Positions 25,385 to 37,086 of a stretch of 64,000 nucleotides of DNA are shown here, in pieces (within the stretch, counting starts at the first letter, position 1; the number at the start of each line of letters is the position of its first letter). Both the position numbers and the translations under genes were made by a program. Below the pieces are notes generated by a model. That model searched no databases. It was not told where the DNA came from and saw only the letters and a program-made list of their open reading frames with translations. The stretch is from Protea cynaroides. Lineage: Eukaryota; Streptophyta; Magnoliopsida; Proteales; Proteaceae. The stretch is from positions 53,061,007 through 53,125,006 of the forward strand of contig CM053269.1 of the NCBI GenBank assembly GCA_028583415.1, given 5' to 3'.

Positions 25385-25780
25385 ACGTGATGCAACCTTG
25401 CTTACTTGTCGTGACTACTACACTTCTACTCAAGATTTTTTTTCTATTGCTACCTCTACTACTTGATGCAATCTCTACTACTTATTTCATAGTGACCTAC
25501 ACTATATTGTTGTTGCTGCTTGGTATTTGTTCTATTGCTGATGCTACTTCTACTTGGTTCACGGTTATCTACACTGTACTGCTGTTGCTATTTGGTTCAC
25601 AGTGATCTTAAACTATACTGTTGTTGCTTGGTTCACGTACAATAACCTATACAGTATTGTTCTACTACTACTACCACTGTTATTGTTTATGCTAATATGT
25701 TATTTTTAAGCTGTAGTTCTTATATTCTCCTGTGTTCCCGCTTGAAATGAAAGGGGAGGAGGGGAGGGGGGGGGGGGGAT
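25385..25780 (+). mobile_element. Internal fragment of the non-autonomous LTR family, with polypurine tract
   Basis: TTGGTTCAC and GTGATGCAACC phrases are the inverse of those inside the elements at 8284-10351 and 62980-63280. The end, TTCTCCTGTGTTCCCGCTTG followed by an A/G then G-only tract to about 25778, matches the inverse of the polypurine-side sequence of those elements. No LTR of the family follows, so this is a truncated piece read on the plus strand. Confidence 0.6.
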
Positions 25781-26025
25781 TACTATTTTGGTGCTTTTAT
25801 TGCAAACTATTACATCTTTGAGAAAAATGATTGTTTTATGTTCCCACAGCTTTCTCTGAACTCAGTTATCATAACAATCGAATTCCACTACTGTTTGTCC
25901 TCTGAATATTGACTTTGGTATCGGAGTCTTCTCCGAGTCTAGAACCCAACCTCCTTTTGCCTGTCTCTTTAGCATTTTGTAGGTCTATCCATTATCGAAA
26001 CCGTCTGTGGTTTGTGACATCAACA

Positions 26026-26435
26026 TAGTCCATGATATCGAGAAAATATAATTACATGAAAAGTTGTGAGAAAGAATCCAATGACATTTGAGGATTTTTT
26101 TTATAAAATATATTTTTTTAAGTAATTAGATTCATCGGATAAGATTTTTTTTTTTTTTTTTCCATCCCCTCTCCCTCTCCTAACCGACAAAATGGTCAAT
26201 AGGAGGGACCATAAATCATAACCAAGAGTGGCAAACACAATAAAAGTGAAAACTAGACATCTCAATTACTGGATATCATAACGAGGAGTCAAAAAGCACC
26301 GTAACTTATGCACAAATTAATTATATATAATCATCTTGGCCCTGGAGTCTTGGGACATACGCTTTGATGTTATTTAGCTCAAATAAGTTCCATCTCTATT
26401 TTACCTTTCCTTGACCTCCTCCTTCCATCCACAAA
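26026..26435 (+). other. Upstream of the TBL gene; no separate feature
   Basis: T-rich tract at 26143-26161, then 270 bp that should hold the TBL promoter and 5' UTR. TTATATATAATC near 26321 is a weak TATA candidate. Confidence 0.4.
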
Positions 26436-27030
26436 ATGGGTGAATCCTCTCCATTTTGCCCTTGGCTACTCCTGAATTTCTTTCTTTCAGTGACCCTCCT
26501 CTTCTTCAATGTTGAATCGACACAATTTAACCAAGGTGAAGATCCATGGCTTGAAGAAGAGAAGGATGATGATGTTAACATGGTTCAGAGTCAATGGGCT
26601 TCTCCCAAGAAATGTGACATGTCTGTTGGCAAATGGGTTTATGATCCATCATACCCTCTTTACGATTCAACTTGCCCTTATCTTAGTGCTGCAGTTAGTT
26701 GTCAGAAAAATGGAAGGCCAGATTCAGACTATGAAAAATGGAGGTGGAATCCTCATGGCTGTGCAATTCCTAGGTAAATTACTCTTACTCATGGTAGTAC
26801 TGGTTCCTCAATAACCTAAGTTGCACAAGACATGTTTGATTATATGAACATGGTTTTGACGAACAGTGAATGTGATTGCCAGATTAATGTAACCTAGTGA
26901 CTGTAATGTAGCAGTGTACTGATGGTTCTCCAATTCAATATGATCATATTGGTTTCAGGAAGCCATTATGAATTGGCGAAACCCGGTTTTGATTCTGGTA
27001 CTTTGTGAAACACCCCATCACACTAAGTTC

Positions 27031-27065
<35 letters not shown>

Positions 27066-28142
27066 TTAGCTGAGTTTTGGAGTTTTCTCACATTTACACT
27101 GGTTTTACAAGTCCTTTTCTGGATCTTCTTGATTAATTCAGATTTAATGCATTGGAATTTCTTGGGAAGATGAGGAGGAAGAGGATTATGCTGGTGGGGG
27201 ATTCCATAACCAGGAATCAATGGGAGTCTCTTGTTTGCCTTATTGAGTCTGTCATTCCAACTGAAAGAAAGATTGTGACCTATACTGGTCCAACCATGGC
27301 CTTCCACGCCTTGGTAAGTTCCTTCTTCACCGTACTTTTCTGTCTTTTTGTTTGAGTTGCAGTAGGATTCTGTTGCTAGCTAAGACCATAATCTCAATCA
27401 TCTTTCAATGCTTGCAGGATTTTGAAACAACGATTGAGTTTTGCTGGGCTCCTTTCCTGGTTGAATTGAAGAGAGGGGGACCTCAGAACAGAAGAATTCT
27501 ACATTTGGATTTGATTGAAGAAAATGCAAGATTTTGGAGAGGTGTTGATGTTCTTGTGTTTGATTCAGCTCACTGGTGGACACAAGCCAGTGATTCAAGC
27601 ACGTAAGAGAACTAATACCCAGTGAAGGTTCTTCCTTGATTAGCTAGTAATTTCCATTTTTCCATTCTTTTTGCAGGTGGGATTTTTTGATGGAGGGGAA
27701 TAACATGTTCAGAGATATGAACCCAATGGTTGCTTATGAGAAGGGACTGACCACCTGGGCTAGATGGGTAGATCTAAACCTGGATCCTCGACAAACCCAG
27801 GTCTTTTTCCGAAGCGTCTCGCCTCGACATAACAGAGAAAGTGGTTGGAACTGCTACAATCAAAGAGAGCCTGTGGGGTACTTGAGTCACCACCACCAAG
27901 GTGATGTTCAAGAACAATTGAAAGTTCTTGAAGGGGTGCTGAAACAGATGGGCTTTCCAGTATATTTGCAAGATATCACAAGAATGTCAGAGCTTCGAAG
28001 GGATGGTCATCCATCAGTGTATGCCAGAGTTTTGGATCAAAAGGAGAGGCAGCACCCAAGAGACTACACTTCCGACTGTAGCCATTGGTGCCTTCCTGGA
28101 GTGCCTGATATCTGGAATGAGATGTTAAATGCACTAATCTAG
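26436..28142 (+). CDS. TRICHOME BIREFRINGENCE-LIKE (TBL/PMR5-type) protein
   Basis: A member of the Golgi polysaccharide O-acetyltransferase family (DUF231/PC-esterase), which acetylates xylan or other wall polymers; the substrate of this copy cannot be told. Exons 26436-26773, 27142-27313, 27418-27602, 27677-28142 join in phase at GT-AG introns to 386 aa, normal for a short TBL. A hydrophobic N-terminal anchor spans about residues 8-25. The TBL domain starts near residue 57 (KKCDMSVGKWVYDPSYPLYD). The esterase motif GDS is at 132-134 (LVGDSITRNQWESL) and the C-terminal DxxH motif at 365-368 (DCSHWC), so both catalytic motifs are intact. It most resembles the TBL36-TBL45 part of the family from memory. 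It is convergent with the germin-like gene, 1.4 kb apart. Confidence 0.93.
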
Positions 28143-29535
28143 ATTTAGCTTTTAGAGAAACACATTAGTGTAGGTGTGCCTTTTGAGTGTTTGTGTGTGT
28201 AAAATTTCCTCGACAACTTCTGTTGTCTATGTAATATGATCAGTGTTCAAGACCTCGGAATCGGGCAAGGGATTGGCTCTGGAGGACCGGATCGGTCTGT
28301 TTGCAAGGGTGATTCCAAGCAGGTAAGGCAATTCTAAAGGCAAACAGATCAATCCATGCTGTCCCGATCTAGACATGTTCTATTGTGATCTGGTGATTAC
28401 GAGTTTAAATATGAAAACAATCTCTACATAAGGTTGAGTACATTAACCCTTCCCAGACCCCATAATTATGGGAACCTCATGCACTAGGCAATGCCCTATT
28501 CATGATGGATTCTAACACTCTCTCCTTCCTTGTCCCAATATTGAATGATCTACTATCGCTCGTGCCCATTGATGGCCACAAGCAATAGTGCAGTTCAGAG
28601 AACCCTATACCATCAATTTTTTAGTTGAAGAATGATTTCATAGAGTAATGAGTTAACAATCGCTTAATAAAGAACTCACATGTGTCAAAGGAGAAATTGT
28701 GTCAATAATGGACTCCATAGCTCATCATGTGAGGGGACACGAAAAGAGATTCCTGGTCCCGCATTGTGGGGTTATTTTTCCCTAAAAGGATAAAGCTTTT
28801 GGATTGTAAACGGAGGGAGGAGAGAGATAAGTCTCACATCTTCGGTTAAATTTTTTTTTTTTTTTTGGTAATTGGACAAAATGTATGATATAAATCTTCA
28901 AATTGAATTTTATATCAAATTCCATGATTTTAAGGTCCTCCTCTCTGTAATTATTCAAAATTGAAGCACATTTGATAATCCATTAATACTCAAAATCTAA
29001 AATTTAGACTGCTTTTGAAATTATTTTAGATTTAACCATTGAAAATTAAGCCAAACTTCTTGTTCTATGCACCAATCTTAATTATGGATTTGAGATGTTT
29101 CTTACTCAAATAACAATTTACTCGTTTTATTGTAAATAAATGAAATTTTTATATGAAATTTTTTTCCCATGACTTCGTTTGTTTTAACATAAAATTTTAC
29201 ATGTCAAAATTTTTTTCTCATACTTATTTCTAAAAGATAAAAGAATGACAAATTTAAGTGGTTTATACAATCATATTAGACACTTATTATAAATTTTCAT
29301 TTTTAAATTTGAAAATTTTTATTTACCATCTTTTTATTTTCCCTTATAACCAAACTGAATCATAACAAAAAAATCTTAATAAAAAAAAAAAATAATTCTC
29401 CATCCCTTTACATGATAAACAAACATAATCTAAGATAAAAATTGGAAGTGGGGCCTAGAGGGCTCATTACCAAAATTATTGTTAAATGTCCAAAATACCC
29501 TAGACTCTCTCCTCCGGCTGATAGTTCATCTGTAA
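28143..29535. other. Convergent intergenic region, nothing coding
   Basis: This holds 3' UTRs of the TBL and germin-like genes. A degenerate CGGAATCGG..GGACCGGATCGG-type phrase near 28255-28300 resembles a widespread plant repeat. A T-run is at 28852-28867. An AT-rich stretch around 29130-29360 has weak hAT-MITE-like wording but no paired ends. Confidence 0.4.
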
Positions 29536-30234
29536 CTAGCTCTGGTTCTCCTCCTTTGGTTTGAGCTTCCTCCTCATCTCATCGATCTGCTTCCCACTCA
29601 ATCCAAACGCCTTCTTCAAGAGCTCATCTTTTATCCCAGACCCAAAAACTGCCGCCGGGATTCTCTGCAATCCAGGATTCTGGCTGTTAAAACTACCGTA
29701 AATTGTCGCCGGCGAATCTCCGACGTTCATCTGGAAATGCACCAAACCCCTCGGAAACACCATCACCTCCCCTTTCTCAATCACTTTCGCATAAATCCGA
29801 TTCGCCGAATCGACGAATCCACAGTAAACCTTTCCCTCCAGCACCATTGCAACTTCTGTTGCTCTGGGATGGAAATGAGGGACATTGATACCACCCAAAT
29901 CGAAATCTGCTCGCACGAACGACATCCCAAGCGTGTTAAGCCCTGGAAATGCTTTGGAATTGATAGACATTGCTGAAAAGCCAGATTCTTTGAAGTCTCC
30001 GGCGGATTTTATGCCGGAGAAGATGAAGTCGTCGGCGTTGGCTTCTGATGCGTTCTTGCACTGCTGAAGGCTACTGAGCTGGGCAATCCTTCTCGAATCA
30101 GGCTTTGGTGTGTAGGGTATGCAGAAATCTTGGACCGGATCTGGGTCGGACGCCATGATTATGTAGCTGTAACTCAGGAAGAACAGGACAGTAACGAATA
30201 CACCAGTCATTTCTGGACACATTTTTTCTTTCAT
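29536..30234 (-). CDS. Germin-like protein (apoplastic cupin)
   Basis: A secreted single-cupin metalloprotein; germin-like proteins hexamerise in the cell wall and some have superoxide dismutase or oxalate oxidase activity, which cannot be assigned here. Single exon, 232 aa from the first ATG. Internal Met5 and Met9 are alternative starts, and the hydrophobic signal peptide runs from about residue 10 to 28. Cys38 and Cys59 fit the conserved N-terminal disulphide. Germin box 1 has HFHPRATEVAMVLEG with metal ligands His120, His122 and Glu127; box 2 PRGLVHFQMN gives His166. An N-glycosylation site is at Asn61 (NAS). All ligands are present, so it looks functional. An intronless form is common in the family. 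Confidence 0.95.
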   Translation of the reverse strand: MKEKMCPEMTGVFVTVLFFLSYSYIIMASDPDPVQDFCIPYTPKPDSRRIAQLSSLQQCKNASEANADDFIFSGIKSAGDFKESGFSAMSINSKAFPGLNTLGMSFVRADFDLGGINVPHFHPRATEVAMVLEGKVYCGFVDSANRIYAKVIEKGEVMVFPRGLVHFQMNVGDSPATIYGSFNSQNPGLQRIPAAVFGSGIKDELLKKAFGLSGKQIDEMRRKLKPKEENQS

Positions 30235-30841
30235 CTGGGTCTGGAACCAGAATGCTGAAGAACAATTTTATAGGGTTTGAGCTAATAAAATGATTAAATT
30301 TCCCCTATTTTTTAAATCATAATTAGATTAGATTGAAGCAACCAAGTACTTAATTAGACTGCTAACTGCTCTGTTTATGAGTATCTTGTGACTTGAAGGA
30401 CAAGCCATTAATGGAGTGGGAAGGGATGGTTTGGGAATTCGGCAATATCCTTTGCTTAAAGATCAAGCTAGAGCTGGAGTGATGGTAAGTTGAGTACATG
30501 ATTCACTCCACCTAAGCTTGGCTCAGTTCTGATTGTCTTTTAGTAAGGAAGGGGGAGATGCCATGATCATTCAGTGGGGACTGCTCAATTCGCTCTGTCA
30601 TCTGTTTGGATTGATTCCCTTTTCCCCCTTCACAACCTCAAGGACCCCAACCTAGACCTCTTTTAATCTAGGTTGTGAGAGTATATACTTAAATCCTCTA
30701 CGTTGTTCCATCAACGTTCATATTTACCACACTCTACAGGTGGATCCCACATCACATCGACGGTGATGGATCCCATGAAGAGTACATGTACATGCAGGTG
30801 ATCCGAACTCGTTTTTTTAAGAGAAAGTTTGGTGGTCTGCC
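30235..30841. other. Upstream of the germin-like gene
   Basis: Promoter and 5' UTR of the minus-strand germin-like gene lie here. TTTTATAGGGTTT at 30268 (inverse AAACCCTATAAAA) provides a TATA-like CTATAAAA about 35 bp upstream of the first ATG. Nothing else was recognised. Confidence 0.4.
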
Positions 30842-31339
30842 AAGGGGTGTCAAAATTGGATCCAAATCGAGCAAACCCGATTTGATTCGGACCAAATTGA
30901 AACCGAACCTTATTGGACAAGATTTGGGTTTCAAAATCGGACTGGACCTATTGATAAGCTCGAACCAAATCGGATCAATAAAACAGAAATTGAACCAACC
31001 AATAAGAGTTTATTAAGCCAACATTTTATTAAATATACATGTAGGAAACGAACACCAAAATCGAACTAGCCCGATAATGGCCCAATAGAATCCATTAATC
31101 TAACTTTTTTACTATATATACATATAGTAAACCAGAAACAAACAGATAGCAGACCGATAAGAGTCCATTAAGCTAGTTTGATAACAAACCAACACCAAAT
31201 CAGCCTGTTAACTAACGTGTGCAATGTAGCCCACCCCAACCTGATTCTCTTATTGGACATATTTTGTGCTACTCCTAAAAATCCCGAGACCGACTTAGCC
31301 CAGAACGAAACCAGCCCGAACTCGCCCCTTGACACCCCT
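30842..31339. mobile_element. hAT-like non-autonomous element (about 498 bp)
   Basis: The ends AGGGGTGTCAA (30843-30853) and TTGACACCCCT (31329-31339) are a perfect 11-bp inverted pair. Flanks GGTCTGCC (30834-30841) and AGTTTGCC (31340-31347) match at 6 of 8, as an aged 8-bp duplication might. The interior is rich in AACCGAAC/AAATCGG words and non-coding. Unpaired ends of the same type occur near 37788 and 35848. Confidence 0.6.
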
Positions 31340-31347
31340 AGTTTGCC

Positions 31348-32829
31348 TTCCAGGTAAGGAGAAACATGGTCTAGAGCATCTCACCCTTACAAATATGCAA
31401 AACCCCCACCCTCCCCATATTTGAAGTTTCCATAATACTCTTCTCCTTTATCTAACCACCCACAAAAATCTCCTTTTTAAAGCTCCTCAACAAACCCTTT
31501 CATTTTTTTTTTTTTTTATTTATTATTATTATTTTTTTTTTTTTTTTGCTTTTTCAAGCAGTTTTCCTTCAACCATGGTGGGATCATGTTGCTCAGATGA
31601 GACCATGGTTCACCATCTTGGTTGAACAACTCGGTTTCGACCCTGGTTGATATGAAACCAAGGGTTGAAACTGCTTTTACTAGGTTTTGACAGGTTTCAG
31701 AAGGTTCTAACAGAGGGTTCAACACAAGTTTCAACCTAGACTCCAAATTTAAATCAGAAAAAAAAAAATCCTAGGTCTCGACCTGGTTTCAATCAGAAAT
31801 TGGAAAATCTCAGTTTCATGGCTAGTCGAATCAATCTCGAAACCAACATTTTGAACCTTGGATGAGATTCAAGGACAATTGAAGGTTAATTTGGTCGTTC
31901 ATGAGTCAACATAGGGAGTAATCTATTATGAATTTTATCGGTGTGATTCTTTTCATTTTAGGGATGTCAAAATTGAGATTAAATCAAAATTAATCGAAAA
32001 AATTGGAAGAAAATGAACAGAAGCAATGCTACAACAATAAAAAAAAATATTTTATCGAACAGTTTTTCTTTCCCTCGATCTCTTTCTCATGCTTATAGCC
32101 ACAACCTATACCGCGTATTGGTTGAATCGCATTGGTATTGACTAGTTCGCATCAATATTTACTATGATCGATACAGATATATACTTGGTTGATAAGTATC
32201 GTTTTGTTAAATTGGTATGGGAACTAATACCTAGGCAATACCTGATTGATACCGTACCAATCTGAATCGAAACACGTGACCATATTGGCAAATACATGAC
32301 TGATACAGAAAAGGTATACCACATCATCATATGACCGATATCTAATCGATACTGACCACTACTCATATTTGAAACAAATACGGTGAACTAAATCCATTAA
32401 ATCCATGACTACAGCATAGATTGAATTCACAAGTCATAACATTGAATAAGGTCACATTTCTCACCGGCTCACAGTTTATTCTAGATTCATAAACAGATTT
32501 AACTCGACTTGAATAAATCATACATCACTATCAAAATTCGAATTCGTTTATCAGTTATCTTATCCGAATCTAATCCAAAAAAATACACAACACTATTTTT
32601 GAAATATATCTATTAATAATCATAAATAAAATAAATAAAAAACACAAAAACATAAATCAAAAGGAAACATCTTACAAATTTATTTCTTTCTTTTAGGCTA
32701 TACGAAGCATATATATTTCATCCATATCCGTTCCCAACTATCCAAATTTACATCTGAATCCAGATTTTCGGGTATTTGCTTATTCCCTGCTCTCAATCCT
32801 AACCGGAAAACCTCTTTTCATCCTCGAAG
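31348..32829. repeat. Intergenic degenerate repeats
   Basis: T-rich and (TTA)n sequence near 31506-31548 is followed by GGTTTCGACC/GGTTGAAAC-type wording to about 31860. From 32110 to 32370 the sequence is built of GTATCGATAC-like words. No gene. The same wording recurs at about 51790-51910 and 61700-62600. Confidence 0.5.
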
Positions 32830-35073
32830 TCAAGCATGCAGCGAAAAGTCAAACCCCTTCTCCGCCAGTACCATCTGATACTGTCCCATGACTCCTACAA
32901 CTATCCCCTGCATCTGCATGAATGCCATCTCCTTCCCTAAGCAAATCCGACCCTACTTGGAACACCGTGTACTTGTATGGATCCTTCCCAACGAACCTCC
33001 AATTTTCAGTATTCTCCTCCCTTTCCAGCCATCTCTCTGGGCGGAACTCCGCCCAATCTTTGCCCCATAACGACTCCAACCTACCCATCATGTAAATATT
33101 ATAAGTCACTGTCGTCCCTTTCTTCACAATAGTCCCGTCCGGTAGAACATCGTCTCCAGCAGCCTCCTTGGTATCTGCTGGTACTGGTGGGTACAATCTC
33201 ATGCTCTCGCAGAGTGATGCATGGGTGTACACCATGTCCTTCACCTCGTCGTAATCCATCGTATCTTTCATTTCTCTTATCTCCTTCACTATCTCCTCTT
33301 CTACTGGATTATTATAGGATACTAACAAGAAAAACCATGTCAAGGCCGCCGACGTTGTGTCCCGACCAGCTAAGGTAAAACTAATGACCATGTCCGTGAC
33401 TATATCTTCATCCAAATGACCCAAATTCAATAAATGTGATAAGAGATCTACTGTTTCTAGTGAAGATTTCTCTTCTAGCTCACGTGTCTTCTCTCTGACG
33501 ATGCTCCTGGCGAATTGACGGACGTGAGAAACTGCTAACCTTTTTTTTTTTTTTTTTTTTCTGATCCGATATTGAGTGCACGCTTGAATTTCCACACTTG
33601 TGACATGGTAAGAAACCGTGCTGTGATTAATTTTACAGCTTCGTCGAACGCGGTGGCGAATTCGGCTTTTGGCTGTGGGAAAGACAGTGATAGATATTTG
33701 GGATCTAACCGAAAGCAATTTTGCAAATGTTGTCAAATGCAAACCTTTGGAGGATGTCTTGCAGATCAAGAACAAAATTTTGTTTGGTGGCAGTGGAGAG
33801 TAGAGGGAGGAGGCGTTCGGAGAGCTCGGCCTCGACAACAGTGCCCACAAACTTACGGAGTGTTGTCAATGGAATCCGAAATGGAATTACCAAGACAGAC
33901 AATATGGAACTCTCAATGAAACAATGGAGCTCCTTTAGAAAATAAGGGTTCCCTGAGACACTGCTCACCAATAGTATCTCCTTTCCTATTGAACTTAGAT
34001 ACTGAAAGAACTTGACTGAAAACAATAACAACAGAATGAAAGAGGTTTTTCTCCAGAATAGTTTCTTTTATTTCATGTTCTCTTGTTACATATATAGATT
34101 CAATTGGAAACTTTTTTTAGACAAGCTTTCCCATGCCTGTCACTACTTTGATCATTAGCTACCTAGGATATAATAGATCTGTATGCCTACGACCCCCTAG
34201 ACCGTGTTATAATGTCTTGTCAATCACTTTTCGACCTCCATCGACCTTCTTCGACCCCTCTTTCGGGCCATGTTCCCCATACCCCCAGATGTCTGTTTCT
34301 ATCCTTGTGCTTTTACCAAGTAAGGTTTTGACTATCTGTCGATTTGGACCAAGATCTAGTGACTCGGCGGATCAAATCAGCATGCCTTGCATTTATGGTT
34401 GTTGTCAGTATTTATGAGCATTAATGACATTCCATTGATGGCCCAACAACCCACATCAACCTGTCGCATCTTATCAGAGTCAGCATAGAGGGTCGAACAT
34501 AGGTTCCTTATAATATTTTCTACAATACCTTCCTTCTCATACCATGTACCTTAGATGAACATCAAGTGCTCATCATCGAAAAATCATCTGAAGTTCTCTT
34601 TCTACGATTAGATTTAATCATCAACCATTATTTTACCTAACACGGAGGGACTTGGTGTTGAATTCAGAACTGGAGATCTGTCTCTGGAGCTTCCAACAAT
34701 CACCATCGGCATTGAAGATGCCAGAACCAAGTAGGTCGAAGAGGTTGTCCCTGACTATAGGGCCTTTGGGGTATTTGTAGAAATGTGTCTTAAGGATGTG
34801 TTGAACGTTGGCGGGATTGGCAGTCGAAATGATTTGACGGGGGAAGAGCTTGAAAACAAAGGTTGATGTTGGGGAGTTTTTTATGGCCTCGGCCATCCAT
34901 GGCAGCATTAAATCTCGATTCTTGGGAACAGCAAAGAAGTGACCAACCAATGGCTAAGCCCTAGGAAGTTTTCCAGATGAAGATTCCTTCTTCTTTCTGA
35001 TGCTGAACAAGAAGACTATAGAAGAAACAATGAAGATGAGGAACAAAACTACGACCTCAAGCTCCAACATCAT
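32830..35073 (-). pseudogene. CYP94-type cytochrome P450 pseudogene
   Basis: CYP94 enzymes omega-hydroxylate fatty acids or jasmonoyl-isoleucine in the ER. Reading from 35073: an N-terminal membrane anchor, then TAG at 34951-34953 just after KLPRA. The frame continues (VGHFFAVPKNRDL.. to NTKSLR), is cut by a solo LTR (33861-34642), resumes with KFVGTVVEAELSERL, loses one base after CKIAFG near 33713, meets an A-tract expansion (T21 on + at about 33540-33560), then runs through the I-helix AGRDTTSAA, ESMRLYPPVP (ExxR) and FRPERW. A further frameshift near 32957 sits inside the haem loop. The residues CLGKEMAFMQ and the C-terminus up to 32830 follow in another frame. With these lesions a functional product is very unlikely. 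Confidence 0.92.
33861..34642 (-). mobile_element. Solo LTR (782 bp) inside the CYP94 pseudogene
   Basis: Ends TGTTGTCAATGG and TACCTAACA (TG..CA on either strand), flanked by a perfect 5-bp duplication CGGAG at 33856-33860 and 34643-34647. Removing it rejoins the P450 reading between NTKSLR and KFVGT. A TATA-like CTATATATG on the minus strand suggests the LTR reads in the direction of the P450. No internal region remains, so LTR-LTR recombination is likely. The family is unlike the other LTRs in this window. Confidence 0.93.
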
Positions 35074-35854
35074 GATTGTTCGAATCAGATCTCTCCTTCT
35101 TCCCTGCAGCAGATGGGGATTGCAAAAAAGCAGAGACAAGTTTGTTTTTCTTCTGAAAACTACAGAACTATACATATTAATCTAAGTGCAGGGTTTAGGT
35201 TTTTTCTCCTGTTAGAAGAGTATGTCCCTCACGTCCCTCACGTCGGTCGCCGTGATTAACGGCTGGAGTTTTTCTCCTCATGCATGCATGCATTGATACC
35301 AATTTGAGGCGAACCAAATCCACTTTTTCTCTTCACTTTCAGATTCTGATTGCAAGATCAGTACATGCAATGTCAACTCTGTCCGCTGTCAGTTTTAGAA
35401 ATGGTGTTCTTCAGGATTAGCCATGCATGAAATGTCAATAATAATAATGAGGAAAAATGACTTGACCATGGAGTCCTCTATTGTTTGGCGGACAAGGGAA
35501 ACTATTTCTAATTTTTACTTCTTTACAGAATAGAATATCAGATATTTGGATCTTACTTCTTCATTGCTTTTGTCTATATTGGAAGTGTGTTAATAAGTTT
35601 AATGGTGCGGTTCGATTTTGATCCGCTGCCTAATGAGTAAAACCAAAATCGAAACATCTATTGAATGTTGAGTAAAAATTTAATCGGTTTTAACGGTTTT
35701 AAATACTCTATTTAAACAATTTCATTTTTGAAACTAGAATCGAATCGCTTAACTAAATGGTTTTTTTTAAAACCAGAATCGAACAGTAATAATCGATTTC
35801 ACAGTTTTGGTTTAAATAGTTCGGTTTGATTTCATTTTTGACACCCATACATTT

Positions 35855-35904
<50 letters not shown>

Positions 35905-36440
35905 TACAAAAGTCCATCATCGTTTAACAAAATGGATTTATGATTTAAAAATATGTCATTTGAAAAGTATTAAAATAAAATTTATTTCTAAAATATTGAC
36001 ATTTAGTACTAAGGGATTAAGTAAAGATTTAATCAGCTTCTCTGCAAGTCCATTTCTACAAAGAATACGTCCCTATCCTTTGTTCCTATCTTCCTCTCCT
36101 TCTTAGCAACGAAACCATTTAAAAATTGAAAAATCAAAAAACTGAAATTGATGAAGAATTGATTTTGTTAAGTATTTTGAAACCGTTTAATAAATTATTA
36201 GGTTTTGGTTTTACTCATTACATACCAAACTATAATCGAACTGCATTGTTAAATTGAAACTGCACCATTTAAAACCCTTATTACCAATATATCAGTATGT
36301 TCGTTGAATAAACTCTAACCAGTACTATATCAGAATTAAAAGAAACTGAACAATAGGAGACTTTTTTTTTTAATGCATACCAAAGACAGCGTATAAACTG
36401 GCGAAACAAGAAAGTCGTGCAAATCATCCCTATTTTTTTT
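35074..36440. repeat. Intergenic upstream of CYP94 pseudogene; degenerate repeat and (CT)n
   Basis: GGTTCGATT/AATCGAA-type degenerate wording runs from about 35600 to 35850 and again near 36110-36270. A (CT)n microsatellite lies at about 35860-35902. A TTTGACACCCAT phrase near 35847 resembles the inverted end of the hAT-like element at 30842. No gene. Confidence 0.5.
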
Positions 36441-36683
36441 GTATAGAAATCTTCTCCCGCCTAAGTTTGGGCGGGAGACTTGGCGGCCCTGATGGATGGC
36501 CGCCACCTGGCTCTCGGGTGGATCCGAACCCTCCATCCAAGCCGACACCCGAGCCAACAAGCTGAGTCGACAGGGGTGTCGGCTCGGATGGAGGGCTCGG
36601 ATCCACCTGAGAGCCAGGTGGCGGCCATCCATCAGGACCGCCAAGTCTCCCACCCAAACTCAAACAAGAGAGGATGTGGATCC
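36441..36683. mobile_element. Foldback MITE, Mutator type, copy 2 (243 bp)
   Basis: Left end GTATAGAAATCTTCTCCCG, right end inverse GGATCCACATCCTCTC, aligning base for base with copy 1 at 21702. Flanks ATTTTTTTT (36432-36440) and ATTTTTCTT (36684-36692) are a 9-bp duplication with one change. The arms (TTGGCGG.CCTGATGGATGG and inverse) are about 95% complementary by eye, giving a near-perfect GC-rich hairpin. Confidence 0.9.
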
Positions 36684-36692
36684 ATTTTTCTT

Positions 36693-37086
36693 TCCTTTCT
36701 ATTTTGTGATTTAAAAACACCCGTTACACACCTGGAAGGTTCGGGGTGGAAGGCTGTATTCAATTGCAAGCAGATCCTCCGCTGCTTCACGGCTCTGATT
36801 ACTTTGGAAGTTACAAGAATGTTTTTTTTTTCTTTTGCTTGTTTCTTCCATCATCATTTTACTTGTGTTACTTTCTTAAGTTTGGGAACTCTACCATCAT
36901 TGGCCGATAATCTGCAGGATTTTTTTAGATAAACTTCAACATGCATCGTTTCAGCATTCTGTTTTGGGAAGGTTTTTTTCTTTTCATTTTTTTTAATTTT
37001 ATTTTAAAAAAATGGGTTATCCAGACCAAGTTCAGACACGACCAGGTTAGAATTAGATGAAATTGAAGAAACATTCAATAAGTTTG
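36693..37086. other. Intergenic, nothing recognised
   Basis: T-rich sequence with no coding or structural signal. Confidence 0.5.

Larger units (their letters stand above)
24469..26025 (+). mobile_element. Probable LTR (solo or fragment) carrying nested sequence
   Basis: The left edge TGATGGGTATG and the right edge GACATCAACA fit LTR termini (TG..CA). Sequence near 25912, TTGACTTTGGTATCGGAGTC, resembles the U5 end of many plant gypsy LTRs as I recall them. The flanks GAGTT and TAGTC are not a clean 5-bp duplication, so the ends are provisional. Nested inside is a tandem duplication (24951-25384) and an inverted piece of the non-autonomous LTR family (about 25385-25780). Confidence 0.5.

Noticed and set aside
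26509..26814. A 101-codon frame overlapping TBL exon 1
   Set aside because: Out of frame with the conserved TBL residues; a shadow of the real exon.
30752..31016. Reading frames of 60-76 codons on both strands
   Set aside because: They translate the AACCGAAC/GGATCC-type words of the hAT-like element and have no protein similarity.
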